Positions 1 through 27,108 of a stretch of 64,000 nucleotides of DNA are shown piece after piece. Source of the stretch: Undaria pinnatifida. Lineage: Eukaryota > Sar > Phaeophyceae > Laminariales > Alariaceae. Position numbers and translations under genes: made by a program. Numbering within the stretch: the stretch's first letter is position 1; each line of letters starts with the position of its first letter. The notes below the pieces were generated by a model, which was given only the letters and a program-made list of their open reading frames with translations, searched no databases and was not told the origin of the DNA. The DNA is taken from the NCBI GenBank assembly GCA_012845835.1, contig JABAKD010000029.1, positions 7,249,484 through 7,313,483 of the forward strand, written 5' to 3'.

Positions 1-38
1 ATACCTCTGGTGTGGTTTAGCGGGTTCATTCAACCCCC
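1..38 (+). pseudogene. Decayed fragment of TRP exon 1 (head copy a)
   Basis: The first bases of the window resemble positions 445-480 inside the first supported exon of the TRP gene (the Leu-Val-Trp-Phe-Ser...Phe region). The copy breaks off into C-rich sequence. It has no usable reading frame or splice context here, so I read it as a degenerate duplicate of exon material lying in the upstream intron. It could continue beyond the left edge. Confidence 0.5.
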
Positions 39-151
39 CCCCTTCCCACCGCCCCCGCCCCCCCCCAACCCTCTCTCTGTCTCCCTAGTCCTCCGCTTCC
101 CTCCCCCCGCAGGCCCCCAAAAAGCCAACCTAAACCGCTACGAATGCTTCC

Positions 152-207
152 CCCCCCAGCACATGAACTTGAGCCTGGAAAACGTGGCCGGCATGCCCGT
201 GGTGTAT
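152..207 (+). pseudogene. Decayed fragment of TRP exon 1 (head copy b) with acceptor
   Basis: This stretch repeats the start of the exon at 410: a C-rich pyrimidine tract and AG acceptor at 158-159, then about 45 bases closely matching 410-455 (His-Met-Asn-Leu-Ser-Leu-Glu-Asn-Val-Ala-Gly-Met-Pro). It then dissolves into C-runs and CCAAC-type low complexity. It looks like a partial tandem copy of the intron-exon junction. Splicing into it would run into non-coding sequence. Confidence 0.6.
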
Positions 208-409
208 CCCCCCCCCGTCCCCTAAACCCAACTCAACCCAAGCCAACCCAAGCCAACCCCCAAGCCAACCCCGTCTCCCAACCTAGCCCAATCTCAACCC
301 CAACCCCAACCCCAACCCCAACCCCCATTGCCACGCCCAATGCCCCCTCCCTCCCCCGCTCGACGCCCGCAAAAAAAAAACTCAACAAAATGTCGACCAA
401 ACGTTCCAG

Positions 410-17643
<17,234 letters not shown>

Positions 17644-18224
17644 GAGAATAGGAGGCGTGATTCCTCCCCGCAAGAGCTGGGGGGAAGAGAGGAAGATCGG
17701 TGATTTTCTCGTCTCGAGTTGTTTTGTTGTACCTGGTGTTTATTTTTTGCTGGAATCGTCCCCGACGTGTTGATAATCAAACACAGGGGTGGGCGTGCAA
17801 GTCGTATATGCGCTTGCGGTTTTGCTGGGCGTTGTTGTCTGTTTTTGGAGGCGTTGTCAGCGGCAGGAGATAGGGGACGGAATGGGGGGGTTATTTTGTG
17901 GTGTGTTGTGAGGCGGTGCAAGCATTATCGCGACATTTCGTGTTCATTGTTTGGTGATTTTGGTTGTTGTCCGTATATTTTTGTTTTTTGCGGTGTGGGA
18001 TCGGAATGGCCCCCTCCCCCCCCCCCGCTGTCCTTTGTCAAATAGCACGTTTTTGTTGTGTGGGTTTACTCGGAAGGAGAAGGGGAGGGGGGGAGACAGG
18101 TTACAGCGCGCGGGGTTGGGGGGGGGTGGGGGGAAGTAGGTCGGGGGTCGTTGTGGTTTGCACAAACAAATCAGCCATTCGCTGTAGCATGTTTAACTGC
18201 GGTAATACGAGAATGCGATACACA

Positions 18225-18352
18225 ATGTGGGGGGTGCAGGTAGTTTCATTATCGTGCATGGCCGTAGTCTGTAAGACCGTAGACCCTCGCGTTCTTGCAC
18301 TGCTTGGACGGAACGCGTCGGGTTTTCGTGTACCAGGCAGACATGGCTTGGT
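18225..18352 (-). repeat. LINE 3' end fragment, C-tail family CR (copy 4)
   Basis: The minus strand carries a CLVHENPTRSVQ...LRPCTIMKLPAPPT-like remnant of the CR peptide, followed by a C-rich end. It is more diverged than copy 3. Confidence 0.6.
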
Positions 18353-18852
18353 GGGGGGTGGGGCGGGGTTCGTCTCACGCAAGGGTTTTTGCAGCTTCAA
18401 TTTTGTCAATACCACAATTTTCCGCCAGGGGCGAGTTTATTTGCGTAGAAATAGAGAAGTATGTTGTATCGGTGCCGACAGAAAGGACACTACCCATGGT
18501 GCCCCCCCCCCTCCCCCTCTTCTGGCTGTTGCATCCTCATTCTCTTCCTAGTTTCGCTGGGGCAGCTGTGTGTGATGCTGATGGCATCCCCACTTCCTCT
18601 TTTTTTGTCCAGTGGGGTGATGGGTTGCTGGCAGCTGTGTCTGGTGGGGTGATGGGTCGGCGAGATGCGGTACTGAGTCTCCGCAAAGGCAGCTTGTGTG
18701 AAGACTGTCCTTCGTGCGGTAGTAGCGTTGGTGCCTGTTGGGGGCTAACCGAGCAGTAACACGGACACCTGTTGTCAGCAAGTACTAGCAGTGTCACCTG
18801 CTTGACCCTGTTGGGATCGAGGTATAGCAACCTAAGGAAAAAAGCACAAACG

Positions 18853-19012
18853 ATTTTGTCAGCGGTCTAGGACGAGCGTGCAGCCGTATACACCACAATG
18901 CGACTATCTCGCACGCGTGCCGTACATCTCCGTACGCTGCATGTCCGGACGTCTTGTGCCCCAGCAGCCCAGGCTGCTTCTTGTGGCCGGTGCTGCAATC
19001 AAGGCATTTGTG
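18853..19012 (+). repeat. Dispersed repeat, family RJ (copy 1)
   Basis: Matches 29783-29940 in the same orientation: TTGTCAGCGGTCTAGGA..., GCGTGCAGCCGTATACAC, and TTCTTGTGGCCGGTGCTGCA. Identity by eye is roughly 70-75 percent. The nature of the repeat is unknown. It matters because copy 2 overlaps the end of the J-domain reading frame. Confidence 0.6.
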
Positions 19013-19499
19013 TGTGTTTGTTTTTGCCTCTCAACTCCCAAACGGGTTGCGGTATCGTGCGTAGCGCGGCAGCTCGTAGCAGATGCGCCTGTGTGTGGTT
19101 CACTCAGCGGTAAAATTGGCACCGGGTTAAGCTAGGATGTGTGACGTGACAGCAGCGGCGGCAGTAGCGCAGTAGCCTTTTTGGGGTTAAACCCAAAGTC
19201 AGCACTGACGCTTGTTTGAGCTGTGAAACGTATCGCAGCAGCGGTAGCAGCAAGGGCCCGCCTGTTACCAGCGATGTACCGCTTCAGTAGAACGGGTGGC
19301 TGTTAGTTTGAAATATCCTGGTGTGGGCTAACGCACAAATACCTCGTACTTGAACTATGTATTGCACGAGTAGCAGCGGCAGCGTACGGTAGTAGCAGCA
19401 GCGACCTTTGTGACAGTAGCCGCAGCAGTGACAGCGGCAATAGCAGTGGTAGTGGTGTTTCTTCTTTTATTTTTTTTTACTAGTCCAATTTTTTTGCTT

Positions 19500-19720
19500 G
19501 CTGGTCTATTCAGCCCCCCCGTTTCCCCAAGTAGTGCTGACCCTTGCCTTTCCTTCGTTGGGACTCAGATCCGGGGTCACAAAGCACCCCCCCCCCTTCT
19601 GTAAACTGCCTTCCTGATTTTTTGTCGCGCGAAGAAGTCGGGAATCGTTCGTTTGCTCGTCGTCGACTCACTCCCTGTACGTCGAACGGGCGGGGTTCTT
19701 TTCGTTATCTCTATTGCAGT
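19500..19720 (-). repeat. SINE body, 5'-truncated (family TS copy 1)
   Basis: Shares with the elements at 42785, 46047 and 47585 the words CTCAGATCCGGGGTCACAAAG and TCGCGCGAAGAAGT, then TCGTCGTCGACTC. The tRNA-like head seen on those copies is absent here. Confidence 0.6.
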
Positions 19721-21639
19721 ACTTGTGCCTGTAGTCTAGTGCAACCGCAACCACGCTTGTTGAGATAAACCTCTTGGTGGTAGAGCACGGTCGTTTTCGC
19801 AGGAGTACAAGGCCTAAGCGCTTTTCTCCCCAACATACACTTTATATAGAGTACCCTCTACGTTCAAAATAACGTGTATACTGGGAGTTGATCGAAATAC
19901 CCGGGCCCTGCGTATGCTGCCGTGTTTGCTGGACTGAAGGAAGTAGTGGCGTACCTCGCCCGGACACGTGCGTAAACTTCTTACATAGGGCCTACACCTA
20001 AAAGAGGAAAGCGTGCATGCCGAGAACTGAAGCTGCAGCCTAAAACCGCTGTGTTTTGTTCTCGAGAGGGTGACCACCACTCGAAAACTCCGGGGGCTGA
20101 TGGAATTGCGCCCCCGGCCCCGAGCGAGTTGCGGTATGACATACATTTGCATTTACCTTTTTTTGTTTCGGTGTCGCCCTCTGAAACCATCTCGCCTCTG
20201 TGGACTTTGTCAATAAAAAACAGTTATTGAGGTAGGGAGGCTGCTTATCAGATATGTTTGGGTGGAAAAAGTGCTGCCCCCATCGCAGCACGTGTCAGAA
20301 ACGCGCAAGTATGACGCGGGAATACTCCTGATCGTGGACGGTTTTGGAGGTACAGTGCGGTGCAGCTCGGCGAAAAAAAGGTGGACGAAAAAAAAAAAAC
20401 GCACGGCAGTAAGTAGTAGCGAACCCCTTTTCGCATGTTTAAGGCCGACCTTTTTTTTCGGGTTTTATTGTTGTACCATGGTAAATGAATTAGAGCTGCA
20501 CTTGCTAGGCTCACGTTTGTTTCGAGGGAGTTGAGGGGACGTCGTCACCCCTGCCCGATCTTGAGAACGCCACATAACGTACGTAAAACCCCTTAGACTA
20601 GCCTTTACCAGGTACGGATATGACATACATACTGGTGAAGGGGTACTCTAATGGTTTTACATATGATCATAACAGCGCAAGGCCTAGTTGTTCGTATTTT
20701 GTTTGTCGCTTGTGCGTAAAAAACATCAAGGGTTCGCGCACCCAGTTCGTCGTTCGTGTTTTTTTTGTTTTAGAACTGCACTCTTTTCAGGCACACACCT
20801 GCTTGTATTTTGTCGTATACTGGATATGTAAACGTACGAAAACAACGTAACGGAGAAGACGGGGTTTATTCAGAAGTAAGAATGAGGCATGCCTGTGCCG
20901 GGTACCTCATCATGCAGATTATATGGTAGAAATACGAAACGAGCATCCCAGGGTCAGTCTCGTGTGGAACTCGTCGCGTGCAGAGTAGCGAACGCATGCC
21001 GAACGCAAGCGAGTTGGGGCTCATGCTGATAACGGGAGCACACACGAGGTAGTCACTGGATTGGTCAGCCAAGCCAAGCATTTGAGCCTTTTATTTCTCT
21101 CCATGTTTCCCTGAGTGGAGTCGGGCGTATGCACGTGATCAGCTCCGAGGCAGGGGCCGCGGGTTCGCGAAAGCTTGATCTGAACGTGCTGGATTGTACC
21201 TGCGACCCGGAGATCGGGCGGCGGGATCGTCTAACTGGATCTACGAAGCGGTCCCTGTGCGGTGTACGTGGGTGGTCACGGCTAGAGACTGCGGAAGCTG
21301 GAAGAATATATTGATCACACGGTTGGGGCGGCTTGGAAATGATATACATAGGTTTGCGCTAGTTCGTGAGGTAAAACTATATAGACTAACCCCTTCAAAT
21401 CAGCCCGCACCCACTCTGTGTGGATAATTTACCTGGATTTTTAGATTTCCGTACTAGTTGTGTAGTTAAGAGGTTAAGAGCCTCGAGTCCCTCTACATTT
21501 GTAAGGGCTCCTCGCCGAGTGCTTTCGGGCCGTTCGACTGGCTGGACGTGGCGCGCCTGTTACGCCACAAACGGCGGCGGCGGTGCAACTTGCTTGGAAT
21601 TGATTTTTACAAATGCCCGTTGGCAGAGAAGCGGTGGGA
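19721..21639. other. Gene-poor sequence
   Basis: Mixed-composition DNA. Several short open frames exist on both strands but none shows domain motifs, splice structure or codon bias that I can defend. No repeat family of the window was recognised in it. Confidence 0.4.
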
Positions 21640-22205
21640 TATTGAGAACAATTCACGGGTGGGAGATTGAGATTGAGAATGGGTGGGAGGCTGAGAATGA
21701 CACAGATCAACGCTGTGGGTAGGAGGTTTAGAATGGTAGTGATTATCCTCGATGGGAGACTTGAGAATGGAAATGGGCAACGCCGCGCCGAATTTGAGAA
21801 CGGAATGATCAAGCTGTGTGCCGAAATTAAGAGAGAGAAATGTCAACGCGGGGCCACGATTGACACAGAGAATGGTCAACAAGGTGCCGAGATTGAGAGT
21901 GAGAGTACTCAACGCGGTGCCGAGATGAGAACTGAGAATAGTCAACGCGGTATCGTGATTGTGAAAACGGTCAACGCAATGGAAGGTTGAGAATGATAAT
22001 GGCCAACATGGTGCCCATGTTGAGATTGAGAATGGTGCCGAGATTGAGCGTGAGAATGCTCAACGAACGCTGTGCCGAGATGGGTGGGAAGGCAGACACG
22101 ATGCCATGATCCATAATGAGAATGACCAACGCAATGGAATTTTAATTCGTCATAATATGGATGGCCAACGAAGTAAGAAATTGACAAAGCTAATGGTCAA
22201 CGAAA
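21640..22205 (+). repeat. 33-bp degenerate minisatellite
   Basis: The unit centres on GAGAATGGTCAACGCGGTGC and GAGATTGAGA. In the frame at 21800-21960 the period is 11 residues (GAEIES, RGAEMRT, ENSQRG), hence 33 bases. About 15 decayed units with variable spacing. No evidence of translation. Confidence 0.8.
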
Positions 22206-22399
22206 CTGCCTCCATTTTTTTGGAGAATAAGTATGGGTTAACGCCATGCGTTCTGCACGATATCTAGCGCGGTAGTAGCGCAATAGGATGGTGGCCCTAA
22301 CCTAGTCCTGCAATTTCCTCAAGTTTGCATGCCTCTCTCCGCATTGGCGTTGGCGGTGGTAGCAGCCAGCCAGCGACTGTGCTGAAGGCGAATTAATGT

Positions 22400-22540
22400 C
22401 GTCTTATGTTAGGTTTTGGCTCATGAAAACTTACTAAAGACGGGCGACCAGTGTAGTACGCAGCTTGCAAATATGAGTATCGACCCTGAATTCACCACAC
22501 ACACTCACAGCTGACGTTTTGAGAATACTTTTAACGAAAA
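22400..22540 (-). repeat. Dispersed core element, family DC (copy 4)
   Basis: A reverse copy with the flank GAAAACTTACTAAAGAC, GCAGCTTGCAAATATGAGTA and CTCACAGCTGACGTTTTGAG. It is the longest match to copy 1 at 5348. Confidence 0.75.
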
Positions 22541-23700
22541 ATCTGTATGGTGTGGGCGCACGTGAAATATTCAGCGTACCCACTTGATTGAGCTATAGAC
22601 TATACGTCGTCCAAAACCTGAAGTGGATAAGTGTTGAACTGTTGTTGTGCTCCCGATCCGATGAGCTATCCGCTGGGCTGCAGTAGGTATAAAATATTCA
22701 TGATACTCCGCTGTTTCATGGGGTTTTCTGCGGCAGAAAAACTGCTAGCGCGTGCTGTTTCAAAATCAAAATATTGTGCGCAAGCAAGTGTCTGCCGCGT
22801 CGCTCTACGCTCAAAACGCGATATTATTGCAGTCACAGCCTTTCTCCCGTTTTTCCTGATCTTGGTGAAAGCGTGCGTTCAAAACGGAATGTTGTAGCCA
22901 AACGCCTTCCAACAACAAAAAAAAGCAAAAAAAATGTTTTTATTAAACACTCATTTCTGAATTGAAGCAATCTGAATCCCAGCCAAATAATCGATTCCAG
23001 CGGCCAAAGTGCGGAAAAACCAACACCAACCAGGAACAAACCCGAACAACAACAGCAAGCAGCATACCCCCACAGCCTACTATACACGGCAGCCCTACAT
23101 CCGACACCCCACACCCCGATACACGCATGCCTTACCCTTACGAAAACCACGCCACAACCAGCAAGACAGCTTTTTACTACACACCAGCAAGCCAGATGAG
23201 ACGCCTCACTTTCTTCATCAGATTTTTCGCTTTCCTTATACCAAATAAGGATGAATTACCAGGTGGATCTCGGTGAACGTGTGCAACACAGTTTACAAGA
23301 GTTGTAAAGCGTAGGCCATATAATTGTTGATCGGATTCGCACGTTTCAGATTTCGGCACCATGATGAAGCTCTTGGGCTCTCGGTACGGACCTCCTCAAA
23401 CGAAGAGCCTCGTAGACAGTAGTAGGGTGCGCATCCTTCCTTATCAAGAGCACGCGTCACCATTCATTCGTAGTGCATAGGTACAAGAGCGTGGTACGAT
23501 ACGCATCATACATACGTTAGCGGCAGTTAGCGACACCTCTGTCGGGGACAACTGATCACAACTGATCGTCGTTGAAGTAAAACATGGTGTAGTCTTTGTA
23601 TGAAACTGAAAATGCGTGGGCTTTATAACAACGCCGTTGTAACCGCGTAATACTCCAAACGTCACCCGCCCACACTCTAGGGGGGAAATGCCCCACACCA
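22541..23700. other. Gene-poor sequence
   Basis: No gene or known repeat family recognised. It contains small A-rich and AAC-rich patches (22910-23160) and many short frames. Confidence 0.4.
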
Positions 23701-23703
23701 CTA

Positions 23704-23950
23704 CGGTAGGGGGGGTACCCCCATTTTCACTGGTGTGTTTGAGCCACTCGCACGAGTAGCTCTGTACCCTACGGATGAAGATGGTTTAGGCACTTGGTTT
23801 GGCGCAGCTTAGATCACCTTTGCATTGCGGATTGATTTCGTCAATGTAAAACATAAAGAAAACATAAGATTGCATAGGAACAAAGGGGTTACTCGCGCGA
23901 GTGACCCCTAGCCACTGAAACAAAAGGCCCAAAAGGGGACCCCCCTACCG
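23704..23950. mobile_element. MITE-like element with CGGTAGGGGGG termini and TA flanks
   Basis: The left end CGGTAGGGGGGGTACCCCCA is repeated inverted at the right end (GGGGACCCCCCTACCG). A TA dinucleotide sits directly outside each end (23702-23703 and 23951-23952), the target-site pattern of the Tc1/mariner superfamily. A subterminal GAGCCACTCGCACGAGTAGC on the left is mirrored by TACTCGCGCGAGTGACCCCT on the right. At 247 bases it has no coding capacity, so it would be non-autonomous. A third CTACGGTAG word at 23979 may start a neighbouring relic. Confidence 0.65.
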
Positions 23951-23952
23951 TA

Positions 23953-25134
23953 GCCTGGGTCTAGACTACAGAGTGGTTCTACGGTAGCCCCCCCAGCTTT
24001 TCTTTAACGAAATCGCCGTTTTTTTCAAACCAGCTCCCGGTCGTATCTCCTGAAATACCGTGTCCCTTGAAGCCCCGACGTCATCGTTCGACGGACCTTT
24101 GCACGCAAAATAATAGACTCTAGACTATAGAGAGAGATACCTTTTTGTTGATAGCATCCTTCCTCGTGTCGAGCAGCCATACCGTTACATACAAAACATT
24201 GACAACCTGGAAAACATGCTGGAACCCCCGGGCGTGCGCCCCGGGTTCCCTTCGTATTTTTTATTGCCTAGAGAAGTGCACATTGCGTTCATGCGTTCAT
24301 TTACTCATTTCACAGTTGACAGTTCCCTGTTGCTTACTGCATTGTGTATCACCGCTGGTGAATCGACCTCCGACGACATGGATGGGACAACGAAGAACGA
24401 ACGACGAGAGAAGACCATAGGAAGATGACCGAAAGGCGTGATGATGGTGGCCAATTTTTGTGACATAACACTGCTGCTGTAATATGCTATAATACCTGGT
24501 AATGGACACTGTATTATCAGCTGGTAATCGGCGTATTTAGTTAATCTTCAAATCCTTCTTCGACAAGAAGATGAGACGTCTTACGGAGTACAGCGCGCAG
24601 CCAACATATAACAGCGCCTGCTAAGTCAAACCCTTGAGTACCCGGTTTGAAGCAAACGTGCTGCATGGCATGCATATATGCACGACGTGCACGGTATCGC
24701 AGGACGCAAAGCACGAAACAGGAATAATACTGCTGACCTACGAGGAGGCTGTAGATCGTGCGCTGTATTCTACCGATAAATCTAGAAGAGTCTGGGAGCG
24801 CTTTCGGGACCCGGATACAACTAACAAAACATTGAGGAGGGTGGGCTCCCCAGTTAACAAGGTGGAACGCTCTCTCCCCCCTGCATCATGATACTGTATC
24901 TTTGACGTGGCAGAACGCCACAATCTCTGCAATGTCGCAAGCTCCCGGTACTATTGACACTCTTAAACGTGCATTACTTTATTTTTGTGGGAGTCCCATG
25001 GCTGGACACACTGTCGTCATGAGCTATCCAGGGGAGACTCATGAGCCAACTCCATGCACCCATGGGCAAGATACGATTGGTCAACGAGCGACCCATGGGC
25101 CGGCATTCTGACCCCTGGGTAGCCCGTGGGCGCC
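23953..25134. other. Gene-poor sequence
   Basis: Unique-looking DNA with short unsupported frames. I see no repeat family or RNA gene in it. Confidence 0.35.
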
Positions 25135-25479
25135 CCATCGTACCGCGACAGGGGGAGGGGGGGCATCTCCTCCACCTGAGTCGTGGTTTTGATGGTTTGT
25201 TGTTGCAGAAGGTAGTGTAGGTCATTCCTAACGAATGTAAAGCAATGAATGAAAAAGCTCGTGCGAGTTGACAAATGAGATCTGGAAGGAAAGAAAGTTT
25301 GTGCAGTATGCAGTGCCTGTCAAATGCAAAATAATATACGGTAGATCCGGTCAGACATCATCAACAAGACACATCTAGACCAATTCACATGTATTTCGTC
25401 GTTTTCTTGTTGGGTTGTGCTGTTTGTTGTTGTATTGTGCCGCCTGGTGTTTTTTCTTTCCCGGCGCTTCCTACTTCCA

Positions 25480-25660
25480 TCATTGCCATCATCATTACCA
25501 TTATCACAATCGTTATCATCACCATCATCGTCATTATCATCATAATTATCATCACCATCATCGTCATTATCATCATAATCATCATTGCCATCATCATGAT
25601 CATCATTACCATCATCCTTCCATCATCATCATCATCTTCGTCATCACCATCACCAGGTCA
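25480..25660 (+). repeat. (ATC)n microsatellite
   Basis: CATCATCAT/ATTATCATC triplet repeats, with a matching but differently expanded tract at 59780-60110 in the other duplication copy. Confidence 0.9.
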
Positions 25661-26139
25661 CCTGCATGCGCCTAAAACGTGTGAGGTTCATACTACCAAG
25701 AATACCTACTATTGTTACAGGGGGCGTGCATTTTGACGGGCCGGTTGCGGCGCTAGCGGCAACAACTTTCTATTCATTTTGATAAAAAAAAACAACCTGC
25801 TACGTCTTCTCTTTCTGAGTTCGGTATGGCTACCCGGCCTAAGTTTCCCGGGCTTTAACGCTTATTCCAAAAACGTGCAAAAAACAAGTAAAAATGGATC
25901 ACGGATTGCCTTTCGCCGAGCAAAACAAACCCGCCGCTATCCTCCAGCTCCCCCCCCCCACAATCAGTTCCTCTTCCTTGCTTCCTCTATCCCAGATTAC
26001 GCAAATTTCGACCCCGACCCCCCCACGCAGTTCTTGTATAATACGCTGCATTTTTCCCGTTGCTGCCCTTCGTGCTCCGCTCCCTGCCTTGTCTTCGCAA
26101 CTCAGGCTGTTAGTAGGATGTAGTCTACCCTTCATGCGA

Positions 26140-26290
26140 CTCGCTGAACACCTAACGGCGCTTCGCACTAGGTGCGCGCGATGTCTGCTCGGTCGGTGAA
26201 AAACCAACGTGTTCCATGCCAGCATTGTATGGATGCGAGGAGGGTCTCTGGCCATGCATAACATGAGCATCCCCCCCCCCCCGTCCCGCC
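26140..26290 (+). repeat. LINE 3' end fragment, C-tail family CR (copy 5)
   Basis: On the plus strand it reads VGEKPTCSMPALYGCEE-like, then GGCCATGCATAACATGAGCA and a 14-base C-run with a C-rich tail. Orientation is opposite to copies 1-4. The counterpart in the other duplication copy is at 60605. Confidence 0.7.
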
Positions 26291-26708
26291 TCCCTCCCCA
26301 ACAAGTGTTTGCTCATGAAATTGTTCTACTCTTGCACACTACTCTTCACGGTTGACACTTCGGACTAAGCAAGCAAATGTCCCGCTATGATGGCATCATC
26401 AATCAACTAGCGAGATGATGACTGATAGCATCTAACGAAATGACTGATGCTATGCAGCCACGATGGGTTGAGCCGTCCGGCACTTGTTTGCTTACCCTGT
26501 GGCATCCATCATTTGATCATAAGGCAGTTGTTCGCTTACGCCGTGGCATGAACCAATCGACCGCAGTGGAAGAATGGAGAACATCATCACACACAGACAC
26601 AAACAATCGAGGGGGGGGGGGGGGTTACGAAAAACAAATCGCCGTCGCAGTGGAAGCAAGTCTCGAGCCTCGCACCGGGGAGGAGTGAGCGCCATCATCG
26701 TTGTCATC

Positions 26709-26906
26709 ACCATAATAAACAGTATCCTCCTCATCTTCCGCCCCCCGCCCCCCCTTCCTCCTCCTCCCCCTCATCATCATAATCAGTCTTCCTCCTCTTC
26801 GTCGACGACCATAATAAACAGTATCCTCCTCATCTTCCGCCCCCCGCCCCCCCTTCCTCCTCCTCCCCCTCATCATCATAATCAGTCTTCCTCCTCTTCG
26901 TCGACG
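26709..26906 (+). repeat. Exact-looking 99-bp tandem duplication
   Basis: Two adjacent copies (26709-26807 and 26808-26906) of a unit starting ACCATAATAAACAG and rich in CCTCCT. I see no difference between them. The other segmental copy (61100-61250) has a single, shorter version, so the duplication is recent and specific to this copy. Confidence 0.85.
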
Positions 26907-27108
26907 TCCTCCTCCTCCCCCCCCACCCCCCGCTGCTCCTCTTCCTCTTCATCAACATCATCATGATCTGCCTCCTTCTCATTCAATTCATCATCAAATG
27001 ACTCATAAGACCCGTGGTTCCCACCCATTCCACTTACACAATTTCGGTAAACCCATCCGCAAAAATCACAACATAATAAAAATATACAATTTTCCTTGAC
27101 CCTTAACC

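Larger units (their letters stand above)
17644..19500. other. 3' flank of the TRP gene and gene-poor sequence
   Basis: No conserved frame is seen. The stretch holds a CR-family LINE tail (18225-18352), GC-rich low complexity, and at 18853-19010 a segment that matches 29783-29940. No clear AATAAA lies within 200 bases of the channel stop codon. Confidence 0.5.
25135..27108 (+). repeat. Segmental duplication copy 1, older left part
   Basis: Corresponds in order to about 59405-61443. Shared landmarks are CTCCTCCACCTG, TTGCAGAAGGT, GCTCGTGCGAGTTGACA, GTTGGGTTGTGCTGT, an ATC/CAT microsatellite, TCCAGCT(C/G)CC, CGCTGAACACCTAACGGC, and GCATGAACCAATCGACCGCA. Similarity by eye is about 80-88 percent, with many indels. 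Confidence 0.8.

Noticed and set aside
19814-20152. 112-codon minus-strand frame
   Set aside because: No motif, no neighbouring exons, and ordinary length for chance in GC-rich DNA.
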